From: Spirochaetales bacterium
GTDB taxonomy: Bacteria; Spirochaetota; Spirochaetia; JABEVK01
Direction of reading: 5' to 3'
NCBI GenBank assembly: GCA_947478845.1
Contig: CANJXC010000006.1
Coordinates: 87,660 to 151,659 of the forward strand
Length of the DNA: 64,000 nt
Notes under the pieces: generated by a model
Databases searched by the model: none
The model's input: only the letters and a program-made list of their open reading frames with translations
Told to the model about the DNA's origin: nothing
Shown here: positions 26,574 through 35,731 of the stretch, in pieces
Position numbering within the stretch: the first letter of the stretch is position 1
How the letters are laid out: the number at the start of each line of letters is the position of its first letter
Program-made: the position numbers and the translations under genes

Positions 26574-27316
26574 GCCACAAGTCAAAAATCCTGCTGATCG
26601 AAGACGAACCAGGCCTGGTGATGACCATCACAGACCGCCTTTTGGCCACTGGTTGTCTTTGCGATTCGGCAATGGACGGAGCGAGCGCTTGGCGTTTGCT
26701 CGAGGATGAGGCCTACGACTTGATCCTGTTAGACATCATGCTTCCTGACACCGATGGTTTTACGTTATGCCGGCAGTTGCGTTCGCGCAACATTCGCATC
26801 CCTGTGCTCATGCTCACCGCCCGCTCGGCCGTTGACGACCGGGTGCGGGGCCTGCGCAGTGGCGCCGACGACTACCTAGGAAAGCCGTTTTCGATGAGCG
26901 AACTCCTGGCCCGGATCGAGGCCCAACTGCGGCGCACACGCCTGACGCCGGTCGCGGATCCAGTAGGCCTCGGGACCCTGGAAGCCGGTTCTTCCGCCAG
27001 CGAGTCTACCGTTCTGGCCTTCGATCGCTTTTCGCTGGATCTCGGTTCGCGGGTTCTCACCGTAACCGAGCCGAACGGGCCGCGGGAAGTTGCCCTTGGC
27101 GCCACCGAGTTTCGCCTCCTTGCCTACCTGGCCCATCACCCCGGAAAGGTCTTGACTCGTGATGAAATCCTCGATGCTGTATGGGGTTACAACAACGAGG
27201 TTGCTTCACGAACCGTGGACGTCCACATCGCGTGGCTTCGCAAAAAACTCGGGGAACTTGAAGCTCCGCGCCACATTCTGACCATCCGGCGGGGTGGGTA
27301 CAAGTTCCTGCTGTGA
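26570..27316 (+). CDS. OmpR/PhoB-family response regulator
   Basis: The 248-residue regulator has a receiver domain with acidic pair EDEP, phosphoacceptor Asp in LLDIMLPDTDGF (about residue 53), Thr/Ser in MLTARS and Lys in GKPFSMSELLARIEAQ, then a winged-helix DNA-binding domain with VWGYNNEVASRTVDVHI and a wing ending IRRGGYKFLL. It is co-translated with the histidine kinase (GTGA overlap). The divergent eight-gene export operon is the obvious target. Confidence 0.92.
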   Translation: MSHKSKILLIEDEPGLVMTITDRLLATGCLCDSAMDGASAWRLLEDEAYDLILLDIMLPDTDGFTLCRQLRSRNIRIPVLMLTARSAVDDRVRGLRSGADDYLGKPFSMSELLARIEAQLRRTRLTPVADPVGLGTLEAGSSASESTVLAFDRFSLDLGSRVLTVTEPNGPREVALGATEFRLLAYLAHHPGKVLTRDEILDAVWGYNNEVASRTVDVHIAWLRKKLGELEAPRHILTIRRGGYKFLL

Positions 27317-27322
27317 TATACT
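27317..27322 (+). promoter_or_regulatory. -10 box TATACT of engB, leaderless spacing
   Basis: TATACT overlaps the last bases after the regulator stop and ends six bases before the engB GTG. It would provide engB with its own leaderless transcript in addition to readthrough. The sequence cggggag before the GTG could alternatively serve as a ribosome-binding site for that readthrough. Confidence 0.4.
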
Positions 27323-27328
27323 CGGGGA

Positions 27329-27910
27329 GTGAAAATCACCGGAGCCCGCTTCCTTCAAAGTGCCCACCAACCAAGCCAGTACCCTAATCCGGGCCTCCCC
27401 GAGTTTGCTTTTTACGGCAAGTCAAATACCGGTAAATCGTCGCTCATCAACTGTCTGGTCCAGCGCAAAACCTTGGTCAAAACCGGTGGTCGCCCTGGGG
27501 TCACCACCGAGGTCAACTGGTTTGTCGTCAACGAGTCCTTTTGCCTTGTCGACCTCCCGGGAACCGGCTACGCCAAACTTCCGGGCAGCCAGAAGGCTTC
27601 GCTGGAACCCATGGTCACTGAATATTGCGCGGGGCGGGAAAAGCTTCGGGCGGTGTTCTACCTCATGGACCTGCGCAGGGAACCCGGCGACTCTGAAATG
27701 GCTGTGGTGGAATGGTTTCAGAGTCTCGAGCGACCAGTAGCTCTGGTCGGTACCAAGGCCGACAAGCTGTCTAAGAACCAGTTGCAGAAGGCCTTGAGTC
27801 ACTGGTCAGAGGTCTTCGGGCTCGAGCGCGACAGCTTGTTTCCCACTTCATCCGAAACTGGTCTCGGTCGGGATGCACTGCTGTCGGTGATTGGAGGATT
27901 GCTTCGGTGA
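27329..27910 (+). CDS. engB: ribosome biogenesis GTPase EngB/YsxC
   Basis: The 193-residue small GTPase has G1 GKSNTGKSSLIN, G2 Thr in GVTTEVNWF, G3 DLPGTGYAKL and G4 GTKADKL, the arrangement of the EngB (YihA/YsxC) family needed for large ribosomal subunit assembly. Length matches the family. Its stop overlaps the start of the following lipoprotein gene by four bases. Confidence 0.92.
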   Translation: MKITGARFLQSAHQPSQYPNPGLPEFAFYGKSNTGKSSLINCLVQRKTLVKTGGRPGVTTEVNWFVVNESFCLVDLPGTGYAKLPGSQKASLEPMVTEYCAGREKLRAVFYLMDLRREPGDSEMAVVEWFQSLERPVALVGTKADKLSKNQLQKALSHWSEVFGLERDSLFPTSSETGLGRDALLSVIGGLLR

Positions 27911-28581
27911 AATGGCTGGCTTTGGCTCTGCTGGCAACCTTGGCGGGGGCCTGCTCCAACTCCCAGCCGCAGATTCCCCAGCTCACAACCCAGGTGAATC
28001 AGGTTTGGAGCCCATCGGCCTCGGCCTGGGAGGAACGCCTCACCGTTTTTGTCCAGGTGACCAACGGCGATGGCCTGGAAGTCCTCGACAGGATTCAGAT
28101 TGTCAACGACGAGGACCGGTTAGTTTTCACCTTGGATAAGTCCAATTGGACCAAGGTGGAACGGACGGGGGAAACCTGGTTTGGAGCGAACAACCTGAGG
28201 GTTCCCGATGGCTATGTGTCGTCAGGGGACTGGCGCGTTTTAGTCAGCACCAGGGCGGGTTTGCAGGTCGAAGCGCCCTTCGTGATTCCACCCTTGGCTC
28301 CGAACACCTCAAGCTCTGCCCGCTCTGCCTTACAGTTCAACAAGCCCGCTGACCTGGAAAAGCCGTTTACCTTTACCGGTTTCCCGAAGGACGTGCTGAT
28401 CTGGGCTTTAGGCGAACAAGGGGAGGTTCTCGGTCAGTTCAAGACGGCAAACAACTCGTTTCTGCTGGCCCAGGTTGTCCCTTTTCGAACTCTCCAAGGG
28501 CGTGTGAAGAGCTTGGTGCTTTACTCCTACGACAAAACTCGCGGTCAAGGTGTGGAAGCGGGCCCCTTTGAGGTGAAGTAA
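27907..28581 (+). CDS. putative lipoprotein, unknown function
   Basis: The 224-residue protein starts with MKWLALALLATLAGAC, a lipoprotein signal with lipobox AGAC. The mature part has beta-rich segments (ERLTVFVQVTNGDGLEVLDR, EAPFVIPPLAP) but no domain I recognise. The GTG start overlaps the engB stop and follows a ggagg site. It is followed after 38 bases by the SPOR-domain gene, so both envelope proteins may be co-expressed. Confidence 0.65.
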   Translation: MKWLALALLATLAGACSNSQPQIPQLTTQVNQVWSPSASAWEERLTVFVQVTNGDGLEVLDRIQIVNDEDRLVFTLDKSNWTKVERTGETWFGANNLRVPDGYVSSGDWRVLVSTRAGLQVEAPFVIPPLAPNTSSSARSALQFNKPADLEKPFTFTGFPKDVLIWALGEQGEVLGQFKTANNSFLLAQVVPFRTLQGRVKSLVLYSYDKTRGQGVEAGPFEVK

Positions 28582-28619
28582 TCCTCACCCTTTTCCGATA
28601 ATCTGTTCGGAGGAACATC

Positions 28620-30107
28620 ATGAAGCAGTTGTTCGGGGCTGTGCTTATTCTGACCGTGTCTCTGGCCGGTCTGACGGCCCAATCCACCTGGCGGGGCCAG
28701 GCCGAAGTGTGGCAAGGAGCCGGGGCACCAACGGGGGGGTATGTCGCCGCCGCAAATGAGTTCACCAAGAACTCTCTTGTCACCATCGAAAACTACAAAA
28801 CGAAAAAGACCGTTCAGGTGCGCATCGTATCCACCCTTCCTCAGGGCTCTTCGTCTTTCATCTTGATCTCGGCAAAGGCTGCCGCCGCCTTGGACATCGC
28901 CTTGACCGACACCCCTTTGGTGGGAGTTCAGATCGATACGACAATAGGCGGGTCAAAGGGTATTGTCGAGGACGACACCGCACAGAATCCTGACCCCGAC
29001 GTGAATCCGCTGGCCACCGCCAAACCTAAAGTCGCTGCCGGGACCCCTGTCGCGAGCACTCCTGTTCCCTTGCCCGCCACAGCAGAAACCCCGACTCCCG
29101 CCTTGACGAACACACCGGCAACTCCAACTCCGGTGGATGCACCTTCTGAAAGCCCGATTATGACACCCGCCCCAGTTGTTGCGGCGGTGTCTCCAGCCTC
29201 GAAACCGGCATCCGCTTCCGAAGAGATCCCCGTGGTTCTCCTGCCTCAGGCCCCTGTGGCTCCTACCTTGGCCCGTACCGGTGCTGCAACAACAAACCCA
29301 GCTGAACTGACCAAGGCCAGCTCTTCTGTCGATCCGGAGCTGACACCCCTGCCGCCCCTCGAGGCTCCACCGCCGGTGGCTCCTCCCAGCCTCGCCGTAG
29401 CAGACATGTCGGAAGAAACGGCCCCTGTTACCCCCGGCCGGAGGGTTTTCCTGCCTACCACCGGCACCGATATCGTAGCCGACGAAACTCCTGTAGTAGA
29501 GGAAACTCCCGGGAAAAAAACCACCCCTGAAGCCGAGTCTAAAACTGCCGTTGAGCCGGTAGCACCGGCACCCGAGACCGTTGCAGAAACTCCGACCCCC
29601 GCACCGGTTGTCACCCCCGCACCGGTTGCCACCCCCGCCGTGGCAGAAACTCCTAAGGCGACCGAGACTCCTCCTGCTGTCGTGGAAGCGCCCAAGTCAG
29701 TCACGAATCCGCCAGTCGTAGAAACGCTGAAAGCGGACGTGACCAGCCCCGCGGTTTCGGCGACGACCAAGCCCGCGACCGTTACCTCAGCCCCGCCCGC
29801 TGCGGCCAAAGCCTGGGTAAGCACACCGGGCAAGTTGTCGGGACCCGTTCTGGGAACCATCGGAGTCCTGACTCAGTTGGAAAAAGGGAAGTCGTACGTT
29901 CAAGTTGCCGCCTACGCGACACAGGCCGAGGTCTTGAAGGTTCTTGAGTCGATGAGTTCTTACGTGCCAGTTTCTGTTTATCAGGCCACCGGTGAAAAGA
30001 ATCCTTGGCGAATCCTCATTGACTCAGCTCCCAAGGCCCAAATGGGAGTGCTCTTGAATCAGTTCCGCAACCAGGGCTTTCGCACAGCGTCCATCATCAA
30101 GGGCTAA
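28620..30107 (+). CDS. secreted SPOR-domain protein with long Pro/Thr-rich linker
   Basis: The 495-residue protein has a signal peptide (LFGAVLILTVSLAGLTAQ), an N-terminal domain of about 90 residues (STWRGQAEVWQGAGAPTGGY onward) resembling the double-psi barrel of RlpA-like proteins but without a clear catalytic Asp, a linker of about 270 residues dominated by Pro, Thr, Ala and Val with repeated ETPTPA and VVTPAP units, and a C-terminal SPOR domain (SYVQVAAYATQAEVLKVLES onward). SPOR domains bind denuded septal peptidoglycan, so a cell-division or wall role is expected. It starts after a cggagg site. Its stop overlaps the convergent oppF stop. Confidence 0.75.
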   Translation: MKQLFGAVLILTVSLAGLTAQSTWRGQAEVWQGAGAPTGGYVAAANEFTKNSLVTIENYKTKKTVQVRIVSTLPQGSSSFILISAKAAAALDIALTDTPLVGVQIDTTIGGSKGIVEDDTAQNPDPDVNPLATAKPKVAAGTPVASTPVPLPATAETPTPALTNTPATPTPVDAPSESPIMTPAPVVAAVSPASKPASASEEIPVVLLPQAPVAPTLARTGAATTNPAELTKASSSVDPELTPLPPLEAPPPVAPPSLAVADMSEETAPVTPGRRVFLPTTGTDIVADETPVVEETPGKKTTPEAESKTAVEPVAPAPETVAETPTPAPVVTPAPVATPAVAETPKATETPPAVVEAPKSVTNPPVVETLKADVTSPAVSATTKPATVTSAPPAAAKAWVSTPGKLSGPVLGTIGVLTQLEKGKSYVQVAAYATQAEVLKVLESMSSYVPVSVYQATGEKNPWRILIDSAPKAQMGVLLNQFRNQGFRTASIIKG

Positions 30108-31099
30108 TCGAGGATACAAGCCGAGTGGTGGCCGTTTCCCAGATCTCGCATGGGGGGGCGGGCTACTTGGCATTGGGCGGTGGCCAGCGGGCATCTCGGG
30201 TGAAAATGGCAACCCGAAGGCGGGAACACCGCTGACGGTATTTCCCCTCGGGGGAGTTCGTGCAGGCGCCTCCGCTTAGGGTCGGGAACAGGTACCGCAT
30301 TCAACAACGCCTTGGTGTAAGGGTGGTGGGGGCGCCGAAAAATCTCGTCTTTCGGGCCTATCTCAACGATGCGCCCCAAATACATCACCGCCACGCGGTC
30401 GCAAAGGTACTTTGCCGTGGCAAGATCATGGGTGATGAACAGATAGGTCAGGTCGTGCTGGTCTTTGAGCTTCTTGAGAAGTTCCATGATGAGGGCCCGT
30501 ACCGAAACATCCGCCATCGCAATTGGTTCGTCGGCAACGATAAAATCGGGATTCAGAGCAAGGGCACGGGCAATAACCACTCGCTGCGCTTGCCCGCCAG
30601 AGATCTGGTGCGGGTACTTCTTGAACAGAAAATCTGCCGGGGTGAGGCCCACGTTTTCCATCTGTTGACGCACCGCCTCATCGCGACCTTCGGGTGCACC
30701 CACGTTGTGAATATCCAGCCCGTGGCGTATGGCCGCACCAATGCTCATGCGAGGCGAAAGCGAACTCAACGGGTCCTGGAAAACCATTTGCATGCGAGGG
30801 CGCAGCGTCCTTAGGGCTTCCGGCTTGAGGCTCGTCAGGTCGGTTCCTTCAAACTGAACCGAACCGGAGGTGGGATTGATCAATCGCAAGGCCAACCGCC
30901 CGGTTGTGGATTTGCCTGAACCCGATTCGCCCGCGAGTCCGAGGACTTCGCCCTTGCGCAGCGAGAAAGAGACCCCATCGACGGCGTGTACTTTGAGGTT
31001 TCGCGCCGAAAGCGCTTTGTCGAAGGGATTGCGCCGGACCGGAAACTCCTTCACAAGGTTGGTCACTTCCAGCAGCGCAGGCTCTACGGGTTCACTCAT
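30104..31099 (-). CDS. oppF: oligopeptide ABC importer ATPase OppF
   Basis: The 331-residue ATPase has Walker [10 protein letters not shown], signature [15 protein letters not shown], Walker B FIVADEPI and the switch His in [12 protein letters not shown]. The C-terminal region [16 protein letters not shown] and the Cys-containing [14 protein letters not shown] belong to the oligopeptide/dipeptide ATPase extension that binds an iron-sulfur cluster in some members. It overlaps oppD by 8 bases and ends the opp operon, sharing stop bases with the convergent SPOR gene. Confidence 0.9.
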   Translation of the reverse strand: MSEPVEPALLEVTNLVKEFPVRRNPFDKALSARNLKVHAVDGVSFSLRKGEVLGLAGESGSGKSTTGRLALRLINPTSGSVQFEGTDLTSLKPEALRTLRPRMQMVFQDPLSSLSPRMSIGAAIRHGLDIHNVGAPEGRDEAVRQQMENVGLTPADFLFKKYPHQISGGQAQRVVIARALALNPDFIVADEPIAMADVSVRALIMELLKKLKDQHDLTYLFITHDLATAKYLCDRVAVMYLGRIVEIGPKDEIFRRPHHPYTKALLNAVPVPDPKRRRLHELPRGEIPSAVFPPSGCHFHPRCPLATAQCQVARPPMRDLGNGHHSACILD

Positions 31100-32060
31100 T
31101 GTTGATCCTCCAGCAGGCGGCCCAATGCCCAGGACGGTGCTCTAGCAGAGGAGGTTCCTGCTCGCGGCACCGACCCATGGCCAGCGGGCACCGCGGCGCG
31201 AAAGAACACCCCGGTGGAGGGTCCACGAGGCCTGGTGGGCTGCCGTCCATGGTGGTGAGCGTTTCTTGCTCTACATCGATGTTGGGCACACAGGCGATGA
31301 GTCCCTGAGTGTAGGGGTGAAGTGGCTGGTGAAAAACCGCTTCGGCAGGGGCGTTTTCCACAATTTGGCCTGCATACATGACGGCAATTCGGTCGGCCAG
31401 TTCGGCAACCAAACCCAGGTTGTGAGTAATCACCACGATGGTGAGAGCAAACTCTTTTTGCAGGCGCTTCAAGAGGTCGATGAAACCAGCTTCCACGATC
31501 ACGTCCAACGCCGTGGTCGGTTCGTCGCAGATCACCAACTTGGGCCTGAGAACCAAACCCAGACCAATCATGATGCGTTGGCGCATGCCGCCGGAGAGTT
31601 GGTGTGGGTAGGCTCCCATCCGATTTTCTTCGATTCCCAGGTCGGTGAGGATCTCGCGGACCAACTTCAAGGCCTCGGGTTTCTTGAGCTCGGGCTTATG
31701 GGTCCTCAGCACCTCAAGGAAATGCCGGTCGATGCGCATCAGGGGGTTTAGGCTGGTGAGCGGGTTCTGAAACACCATCGCGATGTCTTTGCCGCGCACC
31801 TCGCGCATCTGGTCTTCCGGGACAGAAGCGAGGTCTTTCCCTTCAAAGAGCACGCGGCCAGCAGTGATGCGACCCGGGGCACGCACCAGCCTGAGAATCG
31901 CCAGCCCCAAGGTCGACTTGCCCGAACCTGATTCGCCCACGATGCCCAGAGTTTCTCCGCCTTGCACCTCCAGACTCACGCCCCTTACGGCGCGCACGGT
32001 ACCCAAGGCAATCGGGTAGTCGATGCAAAGTTCGTCGATCTTCAGCAGCGGTTCGCTCAT
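31092..32060 (-). CDS. oppD: oligopeptide ABC importer ATPase OppD
   Basis: The 322-residue ATPase has Walker [10 protein letters not shown], signature [15 protein letters not shown], Walker [13 protein letters not shown] and the switch His [12 protein letters not shown], then the oligopeptide ATPase extension with [12 protein letters not shown] and [15 protein letters not shown] start it at ATG 32060 ([16 protein letters not shown] follows), which is one base after the oppC stop on this strand. The longer frame upstream overlaps oppC. It forms a heterodimer with OppF. Confidence 0.9.
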   Translation of the reverse strand: MSEPLLKIDELCIDYPIALGTVRAVRGVSLEVQGGETLGIVGESGSGKSTLGLAILRLVRAPGRITAGRVLFEGKDLASVPEDQMREVRGKDIAMVFQNPLTSLNPLMRIDRHFLEVLRTHKPELKKPEALKLVREILTDLGIEENRMGAYPHQLSGGMRQRIMIGLGLVLRPKLVICDEPTTALDVIVEAGFIDLLKRLQKEFALTIVVITHNLGLVAELADRIAVMYAGQIVENAPAEAVFHQPLHPYTQGLIACVPNIDVEQETLTTMDGSPPGLVDPPPGCSFAPRCPLAMGRCREQEPPLLEHRPGHWAACWRINNE

Positions 32061-32061
32061 C

Positions 32062-32970
32062 TCAGCGTTCCAACAATTTGGGGTTGAGGATTTCGGCAAG
32101 CCCTTCGCCCAATAAAGTGAAGCCTAGTGCCAGCGTCATGATCATCATGCCGGGAAAGGTGATCAGCCACCAACTTCCCGAGGGCAGAAACTTCTTGCCC
32201 ATGGAGAGGTCCATGCCCCAGTCGGGCATTCCGGCCGGGAGTCCCAAGCCGATGTAGCTGAGCGCCGCCTCGGTCATGATGGCGTCGGCGATGTTGACAC
32301 TGAACACCACCACAGTGGTAGCAATGACGTTGGGGAAAATGTAGCGGCCCAGAATAGTCCAGCGTTTAGCGCCGAGCACCTGCGCGGCCTCCACATAGAG
32401 TTCCTCGCGGATGCTGATGGTCTGCCCCCGGACGAGGCGGTAGTAGGTTGGAATATAAATTACAGCTACGGCCAGAGTTATATTTACAACCCCAGGCCCC
32501 ATCATCGCGGCGAACGCAATGGCGAGGATGAGCCCCGGAAAACTGTACACCGAGTCCATGGTGAGCGAGAGCACCCTGTCGAGCGGACCGCCCACAAAGC
32601 CGGAGAGCAGACCCAGCGGGATGCCAATGAGGCTGGAAATCAGGGCCGCCGCGAAAGCGACCCCCAAGATTGTCTGGGCTCCCCATACCATGCGGGCCCA
32701 GATGTCGCGTCCTAGGTTATCGGTGCCCATGAGGTGGATTCCTCCGGGGGCTGCCAATTGGGGCCCTGCATCCTGGTCGGAGGGGTTGAAGCTGGTGAAT
32801 AACCACGGGAAGGCGGTCATGAAAATCATGAACACCACGATGAATAAACCGACCAGCAGGATGTACCATTCGGCACCGTAGGTCTTTCCGGCGGTGGAGA
32901 ACGCATGGAGGGCGCGATTCAGCAAGCCACCCGGACTTGGTGGCAGTTGGGAAACTCGGGTGTTTTTCAA
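32062..32970 (-). CDS. oppC: oligopeptide ABC importer permease OppC
   Basis: The 302-residue permease has an N-terminal helix (WYILLVGLFIVVFMIFMTAF), the OppC signature LMGTDNLGRDIWARMVWG, and five further helices with the EAA loop EAAQVLGAKRWTILGRYIFP that contacts the ATPases. It overlaps oppB by four bases (ATGA) and is followed by oppD. It forms the channel with OppB. Confidence 0.92.
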   Translation of the reverse strand: MKNTRVSQLPPSPGGLLNRALHAFSTAGKTYGAEWYILLVGLFIVVFMIFMTAFPWLFTSFNPSDQDAGPQLAAPGGIHLMGTDNLGRDIWARMVWGAQTILGVAFAAALISSLIGIPLGLLSGFVGGPLDRVLSLTMDSVYSFPGLILAIAFAAMMGPGVVNITLAVAVIYIPTYYRLVRGQTISIREELYVEAAQVLGAKRWTILGRYIFPNVIATTVVVFSVNIADAIMTEAALSYIGLGLPAGMPDWGMDLSMGKKFLPSGSWWLITFPGMMIMTLALGFTLLGEGLAEILNPKLLER

Positions 32971-33983
32971 TATTTTACCCTCGGGTCGATGAGCGCATGG
33001 ATGATGTCGACAAGAAGAGAAATGACCGACACAAACAGCGCGAAGATGACGATGATGCCCTGCACGGTGGGGTAATCGCGAAGATAAATGCGCTCCAGCA
33101 AAAGCCGCCCCATTCCCGGCCAGCTGAAGGTGGTTTCTGTCAGGATGGCCCCCGAAAGAAGCACGGCAAATTGCAGGCCGAGCATTGTCAGCACGGGAAC
33201 AAACGCATTGCCCAAAGCGTGACCATACACCACTTTGCCTTCCGGAAGTCCCCGGGCGCGAGCAGCCAGAACAAAATCACTCTTGAGGTTGTCGAGCATG
33301 TTTGCCCGCGTTAGCCGCAGGAAGATTCCCGATAGTGTGATTCCCAGCGTTAAAGCCGGAAGAATGAGGTGGATGGCCACGTCGGTAAAGGCCTTGAGGT
33401 CTGCCTTCAACAAAGTATCGACGAGGTAGAAGCCTGTCTGTTCGAAATCGCTCGACATCACCCTCGAACCCACGCGCCCGGCGATGGGAAGCCAATCGAA
33501 GGCCACCCCAAAAATCATTTGCAGGATGAGCCCCATCCAGAAGACCGGTATACAATAAACAATGTTGCCGTACAAACGCGCGGTGAAATCGCCCACGCTA
33601 CGCCGGTTCTTGGCGGCCCAGGCCCCTAAGGGGATGCCAATGCCCAGCGCTACCAACAGGCCGGTGAGGGTAAGTTCTATGGTGGCAGGGAGCTTTTCGA
33701 GGATGGGCGCCGTTACCGCTTCCTGCAAGATCATCGAGCGGCCTAGGTCAAAGCGTGACAACTGGGCCAGATAGTCTATATACTGTTCCCAAATGGGTTT
33801 ATCGAGACCAAGCTCGTGCTTCTTTTCGGCCACAAACTTGACCGGCGCGTGGTCGCCAAGCATGGCGGAAACCGGATCACCGGGAATAACCCGCATCACA
33901 ATGAACACCACTGTGAGAAGGATGAGGAGCATCGGTATCGTCAGCAAGAGGCGCATCGAGAGATAGCGCATCAGGTTCTTCAT
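32967..33983 (-). CDS. oppB: oligopeptide ABC importer permease OppB
   Basis: The 338-residue permease has the typical OppB N-terminus (YLSMRLLLTIPMLLILLTVV), PGDPVSAMLGD, six helices and the EAA-like loop AARARGLPEGKVVYGHALGN. I start it at ATG 33983. An in-frame extension to 34037 would read through a transcription terminator and is not real. oppB is separated from oppA by 87 bases containing that terminator, so it depends on partial readthrough or a weak internal promoter. Confidence 0.9.
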   Translation of the reverse strand: MKNLMRYLSMRLLLTIPMLLILLTVVFIVMRVIPGDPVSAMLGDHAPVKFVAEKKHELGLDKPIWEQYIDYLAQLSRFDLGRSMILQEAVTAPILEKLPATIELTLTGLLVALGIGIPLGAWAAKNRRSVGDFTARLYGNIVYCIPVFWMGLILQMIFGVAFDWLPIAGRVGSRVMSSDFEQTGFYLVDTLLKADLKAFTDVAIHLILPALTLGITLSGIFLRLTRANMLDNLKSDFVLAARARGLPEGKVVYGHALGNAFVPVLTMLGLQFAVLLSGAILTETTFSWPGMGRLLLERIYLRDYPTVQGIIVIFALFVSVISLLVDIIHALIDPRVKY

Positions 33984-33999
33984 GGTGTTCCCCAAAGGC

Positions 34000-34034
34000 A
34001 AAAAAAAGGAGGAACACCTTGGTGTTCCTCCTTT
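34000..34034 (-). terminator. intrinsic terminator inside the opp operon (oppA/oppB)
   Basis: On the minus strand a 14-bp perfect stem (arms 34021-34034 and 34005-34018) with a 2-base gap forms a hairpin followed by a run of about seven T, a textbook intrinsic terminator. It lies 37 bases after the oppA stop and before oppB, so most transcripts should end after oppA. This gives more binding protein than permease, a known strategy in binding-protein operons. Confidence 0.85.
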
Positions 34035-34070
34035 CACTTTACCAGATTCCGATGGCTTCGGAAAGCCGGA

Positions 34071-35609
34071 TTATTTAATCGTCAGCTGATTGTAATTGAA
34101 GATCAGCGTCGGGCCGATTTTAACTCCGCCCACATTCTTTTGGGTAAAGACGTACAAGTCGCCCTGCCACAGAGGAATGGTCGGGTTTTCCTTGGCCCAA
34201 AGTGCCTGGATTTGCTTGAACGCAGCGGTACGAACCGCTATGTCGCTGGAAGCACCTTCTTTGGCGAACAGAGCATCCATTTCCTTGCTGGAGTAGTTGA
34301 TTCCCATGCCAACCGAGTCTTCGGTGCGGGCAAACACGGCAGTGTAGTCGTCCGGATCGATGTAGTCGGGGTACCAACCGAGCAGGTACACAGCCATCTG
34401 TTTGTTCTTCCACTGTGTCTTGTAGGTGGCCCATTCGGCGCTCTTGAGGGTGACCTTGATGAGGGTCGATTTTTCGAGCTGCGCCTTGAGCACTTCGGCC
34501 TGGTTCACTTCCGCATCGCCGTAGTGACTGGTGGTGTACCAGAGGTCAAAAGCAAAGGGCTTGGCTGCCGTGAAACCCGCGGCCTTGAGCAGGGCATCGG
34601 CCTTGCCAACCTGAGCGTCTCCCAAAGCCTTGTAAGGACCAGTGTCTTGTCCCCACATGCCGTTGGGAATCATGGAGTACAGGGGCTTGTTCTGACCCAA
34701 ATACACTTTTTGCAGGAGTTCCTGGCGGTTCACGAGGTAGGCCAAGGCCAAGCGCAGGTTTTTGTCCTTAAACACGCTTTGGCTGTTCTCAAACGCGAGG
34801 TAACGGATCTGGGCTCCGTCTAGCTTGATGGTGTTCACCTTGGCATTCTTCTGCTCGTCAACAATGTCGGCGGGGTTGAGCGACTTGTAAGCCAGGTCGA
34901 TTTCGCCCTTATCGAGGGCGAGGCGTAAGGTGGTGGAGTCGGCGTAGTAGCGGATGGTCACGCGGTCTACTTTGCCGGCTTCGCCATGGAAGTTAGGGTT
35001 CTTTTCGAACACCGCTTCCTGGTCGCGCTTGTAACTGACGAGCTTGTAAGCGCCAACGCCGACGTAGGCACCGCCTGTCAGCTCGGTGGGATCATGCACG
35101 AGCTTGTCGGCAGGATAAACCTTCGGATTGGTGGGGAAGTAGGGGGGAGTGGCCAGCAGGGCCGGGAAGTAACCGGCGGGAAGCTTGAGCTTGAACACTA
35201 GAGTCTGAGCATCCTTCACGGTGACGCTGTCGACATAGCTCGAAATCAGCGACTCGGGGTCGCCCTTGAGGGCCACGACGCGGTCGATAGACCACTTCAT
35301 GACGTTGGCATCCAAGACGTCGCCGTTGGAGAACTTCAGTCCTTTGCGCAGGACAACCGTGTATTCATCGCCCTTGGCGTTGGCGGTGAGCTTTTCTGCC
35401 AAACCGGGCACCAGGTTGGTGGTTCCGGGGGTATAGGTCATCAGGCCTTCGGAAATGTTTTGGAAGAACTCCCAGGTATGGAAGTCCCACGAACTACCGG
35501 TGTCGAGGTCGGTCAGTTTTTCCGTGGTGCCGTAGACCAGGGTCGAGGGCGCGGCGAAGGCGGCCAAAGGCAGCAACGCGGCGAGTAGAATCGCTGCAAT
35601 TTTCTTCAT
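34071..35609 (-). CDS. oppA: oligopeptide-binding protein OppA (family 5)
   Basis: The 512-residue family 5 solute-binding protein has a signal peptide (KKIAAILLAALLPLAAFA), probably cut after AFA. Typical segments follow: PGLAEKLTANAKGDEYTVVL, LRKGLKFSNGDVLDANVMKW and a domain II with GLNYSS-like GMGINYSSKEMDALF. The binding site includes WYPDYIDPDDY, common in peptide or glutathione binders. The start at ATG 35609 follows aaggagt. It is the first opp gene, has a TTGACA-type promoter and is followed by a strong terminator. Confidence 0.9.
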   Translation of the reverse strand: MKKIAAILLAALLPLAAFAAPSTLVYGTTEKLTDLDTGSSWDFHTWEFFQNISEGLMTYTPGTTNLVPGLAEKLTANAKGDEYTVVLRKGLKFSNGDVLDANVMKWSIDRVVALKGDPESLISSYVDSVTVKDAQTLVFKLKLPAGYFPALLATPPYFPTNPKVYPADKLVHDPTELTGGAYVGVGAYKLVSYKRDQEAVFEKNPNFHGEAGKVDRVTIRYYADSTTLRLALDKGEIDLAYKSLNPADIVDEQKNAKVNTIKLDGAQIRYLAFENSQSVFKDKNLRLALAYLVNRQELLQKVYLGQNKPLYSMIPNGMWGQDTGPYKALGDAQVGKADALLKAAGFTAAKPFAFDLWYTTSHYGDAEVNQAEVLKAQLEKSTLIKVTLKSAEWATYKTQWKNKQMAVYLLGWYPDYIDPDDYTAVFARTEDSVGMGINYSSKEMDALFAKEGASSDIAVRTAAFKQIQALWAKENPTIPLWQGDLYVFTQKNVGGVKIGPTLIFNYNQLTIK

Positions 35610-35653
35610 GCAAACTCCTTGTGATTTCACCTTCTCAAGAGAAGGCTAGAACC

Positions 35654-35681
35654 AATATAAAACGAATATCGAGTCTGTCAA
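35654..35681 (-). promoter_or_regulatory. oppA promoter (TTGACA-16-TATATT)
   Basis: On the minus strand a consensus TTGACA (35676-35681) and TATATT (35654-35659) are separated by 16 bases. Transcription should begin about 40 bases upstream of the oppA ATG, giving a conventional leader with an aaggag ribosome-binding site. Confidence 0.75.
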
Positions 35682-35719
35682 TCAAGTTGGGAGCGATGAA
35701 CGAAATTTCACCTGTGTGC

Positions 35720-35725
35720 TAAACT
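35720..35725 (+). promoter_or_regulatory. extended -10 box of the MATE gene, leaderless spacing
   Basis: TAAACT is preceded by TGC, an extended -10 motif, and ends six bases before the ATG. It diverges from the oppA promoter, whose -35 lies 39 bases to the left. Confidence 0.5.
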
Positions 35726-35731
35726 CCTTCG

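Noticed and set aside
33816..34823. 335-codon plus-strand frame opposite oppA and oppB
   Set aside because: It is antisense to two clear genes, crosses their terminator and has no recognisable domain.
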